Origin: Phytophthora colocasiae
Lineage: Eukaryota; Oomycota; Peronosporomycetes; Peronosporales; Peronosporaceae
Direction: 5' to 3'
Assembly: GCA_018806915.1 (NCBI GenBank)
Contig: JAGKQI010000061.1
Location: 1,488,001-1,552,000, forward strand
Length of the DNA stretch: 64,000 bases
Position 1 is the first letter of the stretch. Each line of letters starts with the position of its first letter. The notes under the pieces were generated by a model, which worked only from the letters and a program-made list of their open reading frames with translations, did no database searches and had not been told where the DNA came from. The position numbers and the translations under genes are program-made. Below are positions 34,815 through 44,790 of the stretch, one piece after another.

Positions 34815-37800
34815 GTTGAATGTTGCATTCTCCCACGGGCGACGTATCGATAAGGCAGAGCCACTCGGTACGCGTTCTCACCAATACGCTGCTCGACCGA
34901 AAATGGTCCATACCACTTAGGAAGTAGCTTGTTGCATGCAGGATCTCGCTCAGGATCATAGTCAGGTTGCCCAAGCTCACTGCTGAGGACACGCGCGTCC
35001 ACGTAGACTAGGTCGCCAATCTCAAAGGAAACTTGCTGGCGTCCACGGTTGTAGTATCTGGCTTGGCGTTCTTGGGCTAACTTCAAATTGCGCTGGGCTA
35101 GCTCGATCGTTTCTTGCCGAGACCGTGTTAGATTGGCTGCCGAGCTTTCCGCAGTTAGCTGAGTCTGTAAAACGATTGGCGAACGGGGCTTTCGGCCGCT
35201 GTCTACTTCAAATGGAGATACTCGTGTTGAAGTTGACACTAAAGTTGCATGGGCGTATTCCACCGTCGGTAGCATCTTGAGCCAGTTGTCACCATAATGT
35301 GAGACCACACAGCGAAGACTGTCTTCGAGTGTCCGAATTTGTCGCTCGCTACGACCATCAGCTTGAGCTCTCTTAGACACGGTCATACGTTGCTTCACTT
35401 GCATAATCGACATCAGCTCGCACCAAAATTCACTCGTAAATCTCGGATCTCGGTCCGAAACGATAGACTCCGGAAGCGAGTAGTAGCGCACCACGTTATC
35501 GAAAAACAACTGCGCCGTAGTTTTAGCGTCCACATCCTTCGTTGTTGGAATATAACATGGCCGGTTGGAGAGTCTGCACACTACTACGTAAATTGCGTCG
35601 AACCCTTCACTCTTAGGCAGTGCTGTGACAAAATCCATGGTGACATGCTGCCAGCACTGGTTAGGAATTGGAAGTGACTGCAATAGTCCCTTGCGCCGTC
35701 GAGATCCTGACTTATGGCGCACGCATGCCTCACATGTAGCAATGTACTGCGAAATGTGCTCTCGCATCCCTGACCACCAGAAGTATTGACGCATGGCAAC
35801 CATTGTGCGTTCAACTCCAGGGTGCGAGACAACCGATGCATCGTGAAAGTCATGCATCAAGCGAAGCAGTATGGTGTCGACTTGTGGAACGCGAAGTACT
35901 GGGACAACATCCTCCCCTTTCACAACAAGTATGCCGTCCCGGAGCTCGTATTTCGCAATCACGCGTTCATCTTGGCGTTGAATTCCTTGTATGATAGCGA
36001 CACAGTCCTTATCCTTCTTGTACGCCGCTTTGATGTCCCTCACAAACTGATCATCCTCCCCCACTACTAAAAGCGAAGTGTGACCGACAAAAGCTTCGGC
36101 TGCGTGCACGTCAAGGCTTGATGGCATGAAAGCTGCGTTTCCTTCGACCAGAAGCTTGGCTGCTCGCGTGACATAACGCGTCTTAAACACAAACAAGCCC
36201 ACCATAGTAACGCAAACTGGAGGCCGAGACAACGCATCCGCGACAACGTTTGAGATGCCTTTCTTGTGTACAAGCTCAAAATCAAACTGACCAAAAAACT
36301 CAAGCCATCGTGTCATCTTAGGCGACAAATTCGGGTGATGCAAAAACCAGCGGCAGGCTGAATTGTCGGTATGTACCACGAAGTGACCTCCCAGCAAGTA
36401 GCATCTCCACCTTCCGAGGCAGTTTTTGATAGCGTAGAGCTCTTGTTCATGTGCTGCCCACTTGCTCTCGGTGTCAGATAGCTTACGGCTGTAAAAGCTG
36501 ACTGGATGATCAAAGCCGTCAACCTGCTGACTGAGAACTCCACCAACACACGTCTTTGAGGCATCAGTTGTAACTCGAAAAGGAAGCGACATATCCGGCA
36601 AGCGTAAGATGGGAGCAGAGATCAGCGTCTGCTTGATCGCATTGAATGCATATTCTTGATCGGAACCCCACTTCCACTCCACTGTGCTCTTCAACAAGTC
36701 GGATAGGGGCAACACTAAGCTGGCGTAGTTCCTCACAAATCGTCGGTAGTATCCAGCTAGTCCAAGAAATCTTTGCAGGTCCTTCACATTTTGGGGTTGT
36801 GCCCAGTTAGCGATTGCTGCTGTCTTATCCGGGTCGACACGAACGCCGTCACCACTAACGATGTGCCCCAGGAACCGTATCTGATCTTGAGCAAAATGGC
36901 ACTTACTAGGCCGTGCGTAAAGCTTCTCGTGGCGTAATATCTCGAATACCCGGCGCAAATGCTGCAAGTGTTCCTGCCGACTCTTCGAAAATACGCAAAT
37001 ATCATCGAGATAGACCACTACAAACGCTGACAGTTCGTCATTTTCAAAGATTCGGCGCATCAGTCGGGACCATGTGCCTGGCATCCCCGCCAAGCCCATG
37101 GGAGCGACACACCAGTGAAAGATTTCCGACCCCGCTCGAAACGCAGTGTATTGACGTGAGTCAAATGCCAAACGCATTTGATGGTAGCCGGATGCCAAAT
37201 CAATCAGCGTAAATACATGAGCTCCTCCAAGGCGGTCAAAGATTTCATCGATCCGAGGAATCGGAATGCGGGGAATTTCCGTGACGGAATTCACATAGCG
37301 ATAATCAATAACCCATCGAACAGGCTTAGAAGGATCCCCGCCGCGCACCCACTGAATCTTCGTTGGTAATTCCCCTGTGACCGGATCACGTTTAGGCACA
37401 GCGAAAATATTGGAGACCCATGGTGAAGAACTGCGCTCAATCCACTTTTTGCGCAGAAGCTTGTCAACAAAGACCTGGAGTGCTGCTTTCTCGATGTGAG
37501 CGTGGCGGAACGGAGGTCGCGATGATGGTGCCGCCCCTGGTTTTAGCTGGACCGAGTGTTCAATGTCTCGTTCAGGCGGAAGCCCTTCAGGCAATTCTTC
37601 CCGTAGATAATCCGCAAATTCCTTCACTAGCAGCTGCACTTCATGGTCCGGTTTCTTGATGCCGTCATCTGTCACCACATCGAGATGGAAAACTTCAGCA
37701 TACATTCCAGACTGCAGATTTCTTTGAAATTGATCGGCGTCAACATACTCGATCTCTGTGTCAGGCGTCGTTGGTGGTGTCCACTCGCGTGGCAAATTGC

Positions 37801-38248
37801 GACGCCGAGGTGAAGTACGCCACGCAATTGTTCTAGCTGACCAGTCAATATCGGGGTTCTCCTTACGAAGCCAATTTTGCCCAAGTATACCATCAAAATC
37901 TTGTCTTAGAGGCCATTCAACCAACTCGACTGCACTGAGTCGATCTTCCACCATCATGTCCAGAGTAAATTTTCGAGACAACGTTGTCGAGAGTCTGCCT
38001 TCAAAATCTCGAGCCTGAATTCTTTCATCCTGAGTTCCAGCGGGTGCCACCAGCAGATCGCGGCGCACAATACTGTGCGTTGCTCCAGAGTCAATCAACA
38101 TCTTCAACCGGTGCCCTTGTACACCAGCCTCCACAAACAAAAGGTTATCGCCTTCAACCTGCACCTTGTCTAGTCGGAGCTCCATGGCACAAAGAGTCGA
38201 GTCAATCACCGTGCGTTCTTCTGGGGCATCTTCCATCTCGAACACCAC
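34790..38248 (-). CDS. Chromovirus Pol: protease, reverse transcriptase, RNase H, integrase
   Basis: Open frame of 1,152 codons. Domains in order: aspartic protease (LIDSGATHSIV, about residue 50); reverse transcriptase with IDLASGYHQM and the VVYLDDICVFS active site (about 415); RNase H with TTDASKTCVGG (about 560); integrase zinc finger (HPGVERT then CEACVRHK); and the integrase core with MDFVTALP, SDRDPRFTS and the ADGRSERQIRTLED glutamate. The frame ends prematurely at 34790, after NAYRVALP. The true C-terminus, including the chromodomain, continues in the -1 frame. Gag lies upstream in a separate frame, so Gag and Pol are separate frames as read. All catalytic motifs are intact. Confidence 0.93.
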   Translation of the reverse strand: MVFEMEDAPEERTVIDSTLCAMELRLDKVQVEGDNLLFVEAGVQGHRLKMLIDSGATHSIVRRDLLVAPAGTQDERIQARDFEGRLSTTLSRKFTLDMMVEDRLSAVELVEWPLRQDFDGILGQNWLRKENPDIDWSARTIAWRTSPRRRNLPREWTPPTTPDTEIEYVDADQFQRNLQSGMYAEVFHLDVVTDDGIKKPDHEVQLLVKEFADYLREELPEGLPPERDIEHSVQLKPGAAPSSRPPFRHAHIEKAALQVFVDKLLRKKWIERSSSPWVSNIFAVPKRDPVTGELPTKIQWVRGGDPSKPVRWVIDYRYVNSVTEIPRIPIPRIDEIFDRLGGAHVFTLIDLASGYHQMRLAFDSRQYTAFRAGSEIFHWCVAPMGLAGMPGTWSRLMRRIFENDELSAFVVVYLDDICVFSKSRQEHLQHLRRVFEILRHEKLYARPSKCHFAQDQIRFLGHIVSGDGVRVDPDKTAAIANWAQPQNVKDLQRFLGLAGYYRRFVRNYASLVLPLSDLLKSTVEWKWGSDQEYAFNAIKQTLISAPILRLPDMSLPFRVTTDASKTCVGGVLSQQVDGFDHPVSFYSRKLSDTESKWAAHEQELYAIKNCLGRWRCYLLGGHFVVHTDNSACRWFLHHPNLSPKMTRWLEFFGQFDFELVHKKGISNVVADALSRPPVCVTMVGLFVFKTRYVTRAAKLLVEGNAAFMPSSLDVHAAEAFVGHTSLLVVGEDDQFVRDIKAAYKKDKDCVAIIQGIQRQDERVIAKYELRDGILVVKGEDVVPVLRVPQVDTILLRLMHDFHDASVVSHPGVERTMVAMRQYFWWSGMREHISQYIATCEACVRHKSGSRRRKGLLQSLPIPNQCWQHVTMDFVTALPKSEGFDAIYVVVCRLSNRPCYIPTTKDVDAKTTAQLFFDNVVRYYSLPESIVSDRDPRFTSEFWCELMSIMQVKQRMTVSKRAQADGRSERQIRTLEDSLRCVVSHYGDNWLKMLPTVEYAHATLVSTSTRVSPFEVDSGRKPRSPIVLQTQLTAESSAANLTRSRQETIELAQRNLKLAQERQARYYNRGRQQVSFEIGDLVYVDARVLSSELGQPDYDPERDPACNKLLPKWYGPFSVEQRIGENAYRVALPYRYVARGRMQHSTWTSSNSR

Positions 38249-38313
38249 CGGAGCTTCATTTTCAGAGCTTGTGCATGGAGATTCAAATTCACATTGCTCA
38301 ACGGATACTCCAT

Positions 38314-39135
38314 TTACATCCGTTGAGCGTTGGCGTTTCCCTGAGGCTTCTTCGGGCAGTCACTAATACGGTGGCCAGGTTCACGGCAGTAGAAGCACAG
38401 TCGCTGACGTCGGCACTGCTCGATAGTCGGCCGGGCTGCCGCGTAGGAAATGTCCATTGGCTGCGGGTCATTGCGTTGAGCCGGTGGAGCACGACGACCA
38501 CCTCCAAAGTGCGCACGCTCGTACGCCTGTGCCGCGGAAATTGCTGCCTTGAGGAAGTTGCAGTTGAGATAGTCGACCTCTTTGCGTGTTTCGGGCTTCA
38601 ACCCCATGATGAAATGGTCGACTTTATTTAAGGCAGACATATCGCGGACTTGTGTGATAATCTTGCGGAAGCGCGACACGTACTCTTCCACATCTGACGT
38701 AGGCTTGCATGCACGCAGAGCAGCACGAAGACGATGCTGCTGAATTCGTCTTGCAGCGCACTTTCGAACTCATCAATGGTGTTCATCGATCATAATGCGA
38801 CTGTGGTACCAAGACGCAGCTCCACCACGAAGATTGCTGGCAAGCATAGCGACCACTCATGCTTGGTTACCAGGCAGCGTGTAGTCGATGTTTTTGCCAT
38901 TCATGAACAGCTTAGCCTCAAAGATAAATTCATCGACGCTTTCTTGTGGCTTGCCGTGAAATGTCGGCATTGAGGCACCCTCGATACGGAATTCTCGATT
39001 GGAGTGCTGATGCTGCAGCTGATCTATCATGGACGCACGAAATTCGTTGTTTTGCGAGGCGACCGTATGGGAGAGCTCATGTATTGCCTGCGTGAGGCCA
39101 TCGAGAAGTGACATGACCGGATTTTGTTCTTCCAT
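38314..39135 (-). pseudogene. Chromovirus Gag with a nonsense codon and two offset indels
   Basis: The ATG at 39135 starts MEEQNPVMSLLDG. The frame stops at TGA (38859-38857) where a CGA arginine codon would fit. Downstream the code passes through another frame for about 50 bases (TIDEFESALQDEF) before returning to the original one (QQHRLRAALRACK). The C-terminal half (38691-38314) includes VDHFIMGLKPETR and a CCHC knuckle (CFYCREPGHRISDC). As read, no full-length Gag is possible. Confidence 0.82.
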
Positions 39136-39235
39136 TCTTCAGAACTTGAGCGGACAATCTTGACAGTCAGTAGAAACTTGACCAACGGAGCGAAGAGCAC
39201 GCGGAATGAGAAGCGGACCAACAAGTGCTACCAAT

Positions 39236-39511
39236 TATAATGACGGAGCACTAGTTCAGATGAAGTTTTGTGTATTGTGCAAAATGCAGAGTGAGAAACT
39301 TCGACACGGAGGTGTTGCTGAACACGACGTCCTTCGAAGTCCTTTGTTGGTTCACGAAGTCCTTGGCATTCTTCAAGAAGGGAACATACAAGGGTTGCGA
39401 TTAGGCTGTTTGTCAACAGGGGCCACGGCCGCACTGTAAGGATTGTAAGTCCTTGAGCACCACAGCTTGTAGATAGACGGCATTCTTCAGCGATGGTCTC
39501 CGAACATTACA
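39236..39511 (-). repeat. Chromovirus 5' LTR
   Basis: 276 bp, identical by eye to 34224-34499; TGTAATG/CATTATA ends form an imperfect inverted repeat. Confidence 0.95.
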
Positions 39512-40750
39512 ATCGCCGAGCTTTCGGCCACAGTTCCGCACGGTGGAGGTCCGTACGTGTTCGCACTGCACGGTATTGGCAAGACGGCCGCCTTCTTCGC
39601 CGGTATTGCCGAATGCCTCAAAGTTGTCGTCACCACTGCAGTTGCAGCTACTGGTATCGCATCGTACTTTGCCGAGTTGATCGGAGTCGGTGAAGAGTAC
39701 GGCCCGATCTGGTGGGTGGCCTGCTACATCATCTTCGTGACGCTCAACATCGTCGGTGTCGAGATGACGTTCCGCGTGCAAGTCTTCGTCACGGTCGTCT
39801 CGGTGATCTTGCTGGCCGTGTTCTACATCGGCGCGGCTACAGTGATCGACTACCAAAAGTGGGTAGTCGACCGCGACTGGAACTATAACGGCTGGGATGG
39901 AATCCTCGAAGGTGCTTCGTTCACGTTGTGGTTCTACCTTGGTATTGAGGAACTACCTCTTGCCATTGACGAGACCATTGAACCTACCAAGAACATACCG
40001 CGTGGCCTCATTGTGTCGATTCTTTCTCTCATCGTGATTTCATTCTGCACGGTTCTCTTCAGCTCCATGATCAGCCCCGGTGCTGACGAGATGTACGTGA
40101 ACGCCTCACCCCTGCTCACGGGATACCAGACAATCTTCGGCGACAACAGCACCACGTCCGGTTTCTCGTGGCTTCTGCTTATCGGACTCATTTCCAGCTT
40201 CCACTCGTTCGTCTTCTGTATGGGCAAGTTGCTGTACGCTATCGCCTGCGACGGATACCTCCCGCAAATGCTGACCAAGCTGCACCCGACCCGCGGAACG
40301 ACTCATGTTGCTCTGATTGCTGGCAGCATCATTGCTCTGGTACTGGCCATTGTGCTGCACTACGCCATCGGTGACGCTCGTCTTGGCTCGGTGATGATCA
40401 ACCTGTCGCTTATTGGTGCCATCGTGTCGTACATGTTCCAGCTGACGGCTTTCATCTTGCTGCGTATTCGGGAACCGGAGCGCCCGCGTCCGTACAAGAG
40501 TCCCTTTGGCATTCCTGGAGCTGTGGTTTGCATCATCCTCAGCATTTTCTCGCTGGTTTCTATTATCTACAGCGGCACGTCCAGCTACGTCTTCCTGGCC
40601 TCCGTTTTGGTCGCAATTGGCTACTTCGTCATTGGTGGCGTCTACTTCGTGTACCGTGTGAAGCCTCGACTGGAAGTGGGCAACGGCCCAGTGTCGGCGA
40701 AGGAATTCCGGGAAAACCTCATGAGCTCCCGCGTGTCCAACAAGGTTTAA

Positions 40751-41660
40751 GTAGAACGAATTGTAGTGTGAGTCGTACGAGTATTTTTCAAACGCTTTGA
40801 TCGTAATAGTCACAGCATGTTTCACTTGAGTTCGGTTGTGTCATCAATTTGGGTCCTTTCAAGCATTTCGTGCGAATACCAATAGCACGGTTGCCCCTGG
40901 AACTTCTAGAAATCATTTGGTGGTACGGCTCGTGAACCACGATGGACAAATCTAAGAGTGAGCTCAAGAGATTTTGTACATGTATCGAAAGCCCTGAATG
41001 GTTGATCTCTGCTGGGTATCTTGAAGTCAGCACGTACATGCCTTTAAGGTCCTGCATGTCGAGCTTCAGTGCGAGTCACGAGTGACGAGGTACAGTGCGC
41101 GGTGGTGACGAGTGCCGACGTAGCAACTTCGACCTCCAAAAGAGACTGATGTGTCTCGAGTTGAACCTCTACAAAAGTAGATCGTCAGTTTTGTAGCTCC
41201 CGTGACTTGTTGGCAGTGCTGAAACAATCTTCGCCTTGATAAACTGGGATCATGCGTGGACGATTCCAATTTGTACACTTGCTGCTGTTGTCGCTGCCTC
41301 TTGGCCCTGCTGACACCTCCAGTGATAACATTTTTCCAGTAGTACAGTCAATCGCATTTTGCTTGAAGTGTGCAATGCAGCCATGAATGGTCCTTTTATG
41401 AATAATTTCTCACAGCCACGCAGTCTGCGTCACCGGCATATGGTGACAGATGCTTTTTCGCGCCGTTTCTGTTCGCGCGGGGTCCGGCTTTTAGCCAAAA
41501 TCCGCCAATCATTTTCAATCTACGCTTTCAAACGAACCAATCACAAGCAAGTTGCAGTTTCCTGACTTGATGTGATGTGAAAAGTGGCAGACTGAACTTG
41601 ATCAGCGAACTCACCTCGCTGTGCCGGGACTCCATTTATTGCCTGCCAATTCCACACCGT
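40751..41660. other. Intergenic region between permeases 2 and 3
   Basis: About 900 bp with no gene recognised. The distal part serves as the permease 3 promoter and contains CCGCCAATCA near 41504 and GAACCAATCACAAG at 41532-41545. Confidence 0.5.
41532..41545 (+). promoter_or_regulatory. CCAAT-box-like element upstream of permease 3
   Basis: GAACCAATCACAAG, about 180 bp before the permease 3 ATG. A nearly identical GAACCAATCAAAAG lies upstream of permease 4. Confidence 0.4.
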
Positions 41661-41678
41661 TCACTTTGCAATTTACTG
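41661..41678 (+). promoter_or_regulatory. Oomycete core promoter of permease 3
   Basis: TCACTTTGCAATTTACTG, initiator plus CAATTT flank, 44 bp before the ATG; identical over 18 bp to the permease 2 promoter. Confidence 0.7.
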
Positions 41679-41721
41679 CTCTCTGCAACAGCCTCCGACT
41701 TCTGGTGTCAATATCCACGTC

Positions 41722-43170
41722 ATGAGCACGAATCTGAGCGTCAACGGCCCCGTCGTTCAAGCTGAAGGGCCGAAACGTTATGCCAAAACACCGCATCTGT
41801 GGGCTCTCGGTGTCGGAGCCGTCATCAGTGGCGATTTCTTCGGCTGGCAGGCAGCACTCGTCGCCGGTTTTGACGGTCTCCTCATTCTGCTAGCTGTGGT
41901 GACGGTGCAATACGTTCTACTGTCCTTCTCCATTGCGGAGCTGTCGGCTACGGTACCGCACGGCGGTGGTCCATATGTGTTTGCACTGCACGGTATCGGC
42001 AAAAATGCAGCATTTTTTGCTGGTATTGCAGAGTGTTTGAAGGTTGTGGTAACCACGGGAGTGGCTGCAACTGGAATTGGCTCGTACTTTGCTGAAATCA
42101 TCGGAGTCAGCACAGATTTCGGCCCGATCTGGTGGATTGTGTGTTACGTTGTTTTCGTGACTCTCAATGTTATGGGCGTCGAAATGACCTTCCGTGTACA
42201 GGCGGCCGCTACAGTTATGTCGGTGATTGTGCTGTTGGTGTTCTACGTTGGAGCAGCTACAAAAATCTCCTATCAGGACTGGGTTGTCGACCGCGACTGG
42301 AACTACAAGGGATGGGATGGAGTTCTCCAAGGAGCTTCATTTACGCTGTGGTTCTACCTTGGAATTGAAGAACTCCCACTCGCTATTGACGAGACAATTG
42401 AGCCTACTAAGAACATGCCTCGCGGTCTCGTGACGTCGATCGTCACTCTCATTGTCATTTCGTTCTGTACAGTTGTATTCAACTCGATGATCAGCCCTGG
42501 AGCCGATGAGATCTACGTTAACTCGTCCCCCCTTCTCGCTGGCTACCAGACCGTATTCGGTGACAACAGCACTACTTCTGGTTTCACGTGGATCCTAATT
42601 GTGGGATTGATCTCGAGTTTCCACTCGTTCGTGTTTTGCATGGGAAAACTACTCTACGCTATCGCTTGCGACGGATACCTGCCCCACATTTTGACCAAGC
42701 TGCACCCGACGCGTGGAACCACTTACGTCTCGCTGATTGTTGGAAGTCTTATCGCTCTTGTGCTGGTGATTGTCCTGCATTTCGCCATTGGTGATACGCG
42801 TCTTGGATCTGTACTGATCAACTTGGCTTTGATCGGAGCTATCGTGTCGTATCTGTTCCAGTTGACGGCTTTCATCATGCTGCGTATTCGTGAACCAGAT
42901 CGCCCCCGTCCGTACAAGAGCCCTTTCGGTATCCCCGGTGCGGTGGTTTGTATCATCCTGTGTATCTTCTCTCTTGTTTCTATCATCTACAGCGGCACTT
43001 CCAGCTACGTTTTCCTGGCCTCAGTGTTGGTCGCGATCGGGTATTTCGCAATCGGTTCAGTCTATTTCATCTATCGAGTGAAACCTCGACTAGAGGTGGG
43101 CAATGGCCCCGTGTCAGCGAAGGAATTCCGCGAGAACCTTATGAGCTCTCGAGTGTCCAACAAAGTATAA
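41722..43170 (+). CDS. Ethanolamine-permease-like APC transporter, copy 3
   Basis: Intact 482-aa APC transporter, single exon. The family signature WALGVGAVISGDFFGW is near residue 29. SIAELSATVPHGGGPYVF, FYLGIEELPLAIDETIEP, MISPGADEIYVNSSPLL and FHSFVFCMGKLLYAIACDGYLP follow in order. About twelve membrane segments. The C-terminal cytosolic tail ends ENLMSSRVSNKV, as in copy 2. Copies 2 and 3 form one subgroup and copies 1 and 4 the other; for example, ACDGYLP in 2 and 3 against ARDGFLP in 1 and 4. Substrate is inferred from the family. Confidence 0.94.
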   Translation: MSTNLSVNGPVVQAEGPKRYAKTPHLWALGVGAVISGDFFGWQAALVAGFDGLLILLAVVTVQYVLLSFSIAELSATVPHGGGPYVFALHGIGKNAAFFAGIAECLKVVVTTGVAATGIGSYFAEIIGVSTDFGPIWWIVCYVVFVTLNVMGVEMTFRVQAAATVMSVIVLLVFYVGAATKISYQDWVVDRDWNYKGWDGVLQGASFTLWFYLGIEELPLAIDETIEPTKNMPRGLVTSIVTLIVISFCTVVFNSMISPGADEIYVNSSPLLAGYQTVFGDNSTTSGFTWILIVGLISSFHSFVFCMGKLLYAIACDGYLPHILTKLHPTRGTTYVSLIVGSLIALVLVIVLHFAIGDTRLGSVLINLALIGAIVSYLFQLTAFIMLRIREPDRPRPYKSPFGIPGAVVCIILCIFSLVSIIYSGTSSYVFLASVLVAIGYFAIGSVYFIYRVKPRLEVGNGPVSAKEFRENLMSSRVSNKV

Positions 43171-43345
43171 GCTGTAGGCTTAACAGTAAATTTACGGTTT
43201 TTTTTTGTTTGGAAAATGGATTCAACATGACAGGGGAAACCATGTTTACTACTGAAGTATATTGCAATTACAAAACGTTATGCTGCTTTCACTACAAAGT
43301 ACTACATGCACTCGTAGGCAGTCGACAGGGGTTAATCGTATGAGC

Positions 43346-44764
43346 TCAAACCTTTGATGAAGCGTTGCTGAGTAAGTTTTCACGCAACTTTGGCGTCGGA
43401 GCTGCCTCGATGCGTGGCTGTACACGCAAAAAAAAGTAGGCAGCGCCGATTCCAAAGTACAGAATGGCCACTATGATAGATGCCAAAAACTCGTAACTGG
43501 ACGTGCCGCTGTAGATAATCGACACCATGCCGACAACACACAGAGCCATCGAAATCAACGCACCAGCGATACCAAATGGGCTACGATAAGGTCGCGGTCG
43601 GTTCGGCTCCTTGATCCGCAGTCGGATGAACGAGGTCAGTTGAAAAGTGTACGAAATCACGGCACCGATCAGTGCAAGGTTGATCATAACGGACCCGAGA
43701 CGAGTATCACCAATAATGAAGTGCAGTAGAAGGACCACAACGAACCCGATGACACTGCCAGTGATGAGCGACACATACATTGTGCCTCGAGTCGGGTGCA
43801 GTCGAGTCAGGATCTGTGGCAAGAAACCGTCCCGAGCGATAGCGTACAGCAATTGACCCATACAGAACACGAACGAGTGGAAGCTGGCAATGAGACCGAG
43901 AATGAGCATCCACGAGAAACCCGACGTAGTGCTGTTGTCCCCGAACACACTTTGATAGCCCGTAAGTAGCGGTGACGAGCTGTTGTACATTTCTTCAGCG
44001 CCAGGAGAGATCATGGAGTTGAAAATGACAGTACAATAAGCCATCACAACCAGGGTGCTGATCGACGACACGAGTCCGATAGGCATGTTTCGTTCCGGAT
44101 TGACAGTCACTTCAACGGCTAGTGGAAGTTCTTCAATGCCCAAGTAAAACCACAATGCGAACGAATAACCTTTAACAGCTCCGTCCCAGCCTCCAGGATA
44201 CTTCCAGTTGACGTTCTCCACCCACTCAGTGTACGATATCTTCGTAGCAGCTCCAATGTAAAACACCAGCAAGATCAAAACCGATACAACAGTCGTGAAG
44301 GCTTGCACGCGGAAGGTCATCTCAATGCCCACGATGTTGAGAGACACAAAGACGACGTAGAAAATGGCCCACCAAATCGGACCGTAGTCTGAGCTCAGAC
44401 TCAGTAGCTGGTTCAGATACGAGCTGATACCCGTGACGATTACAGTGCAAGTGATGACGACCTTGAGACTTTCCGCCAGGCCAGCGAAGAAGGCGGCACG
44501 AGGACCGATAGCGTGCAGTGCAAAGACGTAAGGACCTCCACCAGATGGCACAGTCGTGGACAACTCAGCGATGGAGAAGGACAGCAGCACGTAGAGCACA
44601 GTGACGAAGGCCAGAATGATGAGCAGACCATCGAAACCAGCTACAAGGCCTGACTGCCATCCGAAGAAGTCGCCACTAACCACAGCACCAACGCCCAGAG
44701 CCCAGAGATGTGGAGCCTTTGCGTAGCGGTGGGTTTCCACCGAATCGTTCACACTCTCCGTCAT
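43346..44764 (-). CDS. Ethanolamine-permease-like APC transporter, copy 4
   Basis: Intact 472-aa APC transporter on the minus strand, convergent with copy 3 (175 bp between stop codons). It has WALGVGAVVSGDFFGW, SIAELSTTVPSGGGPYVF, FYLGIEELPLAVEVTVNP and FCMGQLLYAIARDGFLPQ. It is nearly identical to copy 1 across the membrane region, with an N-terminus of MTESVNDSVETHRYAK and a tail ending NASSKV. The inverted orientation relative to copy 1 means the cluster is not a simple tandem array. Confidence 0.94.
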   Translation of the reverse strand: MTESVNDSVETHRYAKAPHLWALGVGAVVSGDFFGWQSGLVAGFDGLLIILAFVTVLYVLLSFSIAELSTTVPSGGGPYVFALHAIGPRAAFFAGLAESLKVVITCTVIVTGISSYLNQLLSLSSDYGPIWWAIFYVVFVSLNIVGIEMTFRVQAFTTVVSVLILLVFYIGAATKISYTEWVENVNWKYPGGWDGAVKGYSFALWFYLGIEELPLAVEVTVNPERNMPIGLVSSISTLVVMAYCTVIFNSMISPGAEEMYNSSSPLLTGYQSVFGDNSTTSGFSWMLILGLIASFHSFVFCMGQLLYAIARDGFLPQILTRLHPTRGTMYVSLITGSVIGFVVVLLLHFIIGDTRLGSVMINLALIGAVISYTFQLTSFIRLRIKEPNRPRPYRSPFGIAGALISMALCVVGMVSIIYSGTSSYEFLASIIVAILYFGIGAAYFFLRVQPRIEAAPTPKLRENLLSNASSKV

Positions 44765-44790
44765 TGCAGTCGTAGGCTTGAGCAGTAGGT

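Larger units (their letters stand above)
34224..39511 (-). mobile_element. Ty3/gypsy chromovirus (chromodomain LTR retrotransposon), 5,288 bp
   Basis: LTRs of 276 bp at 34224-34499 and 39236-39511 are identical by eye. The perfect 5-bp target duplication is ATCGC (34219-34223 and 39512-39516). In minus orientation the LTR begins TGTAATG and ends CATTATA. A polypurine tract (CTGGGAGGA) adjoins the 3' LTR. A TGG-starting primer-binding-site candidate lies two bases inside the 5' LTR. Interior order is gag, protease, RT, RNase H, integrase, chromodomain, which identifies a chromovirus. Confidence 0.95.
34003..40750 (+). pseudogene. Ethanolamine-permease-like APC transporter, copy 2, split by a chromovirus
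   Basis: The first 72 codons plus ATCGC (34003-34223) carry WALGVGTVISGNFYGW and VQYVLLSFSIA. The gene resumes after the retrotransposon at 39512 with ATCGCC GAG, in the same frame, to the stop at 40748-40750. Without the element and one target duplication the frame is 484 codons with no other defect, matching copy 3 (482 aa). The C-terminal part includes FYLGIEELPLAIDETIEP, MISPGADEMYVNASPLL and the tail NLMSSRVSNKV shared with copy 3. The promoter is intact, so a truncated 5' transcript may still be made. The insertion follows TM2, so no functional transporter is expected from this allele. Confidence 0.92.

Noticed and set aside
40106..40825. 239-codon minus-strand frame opposite permease 2
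   Set aside because: A histidine/glutamine-rich antisense shadow of the permease, also mirrored in the other copies.
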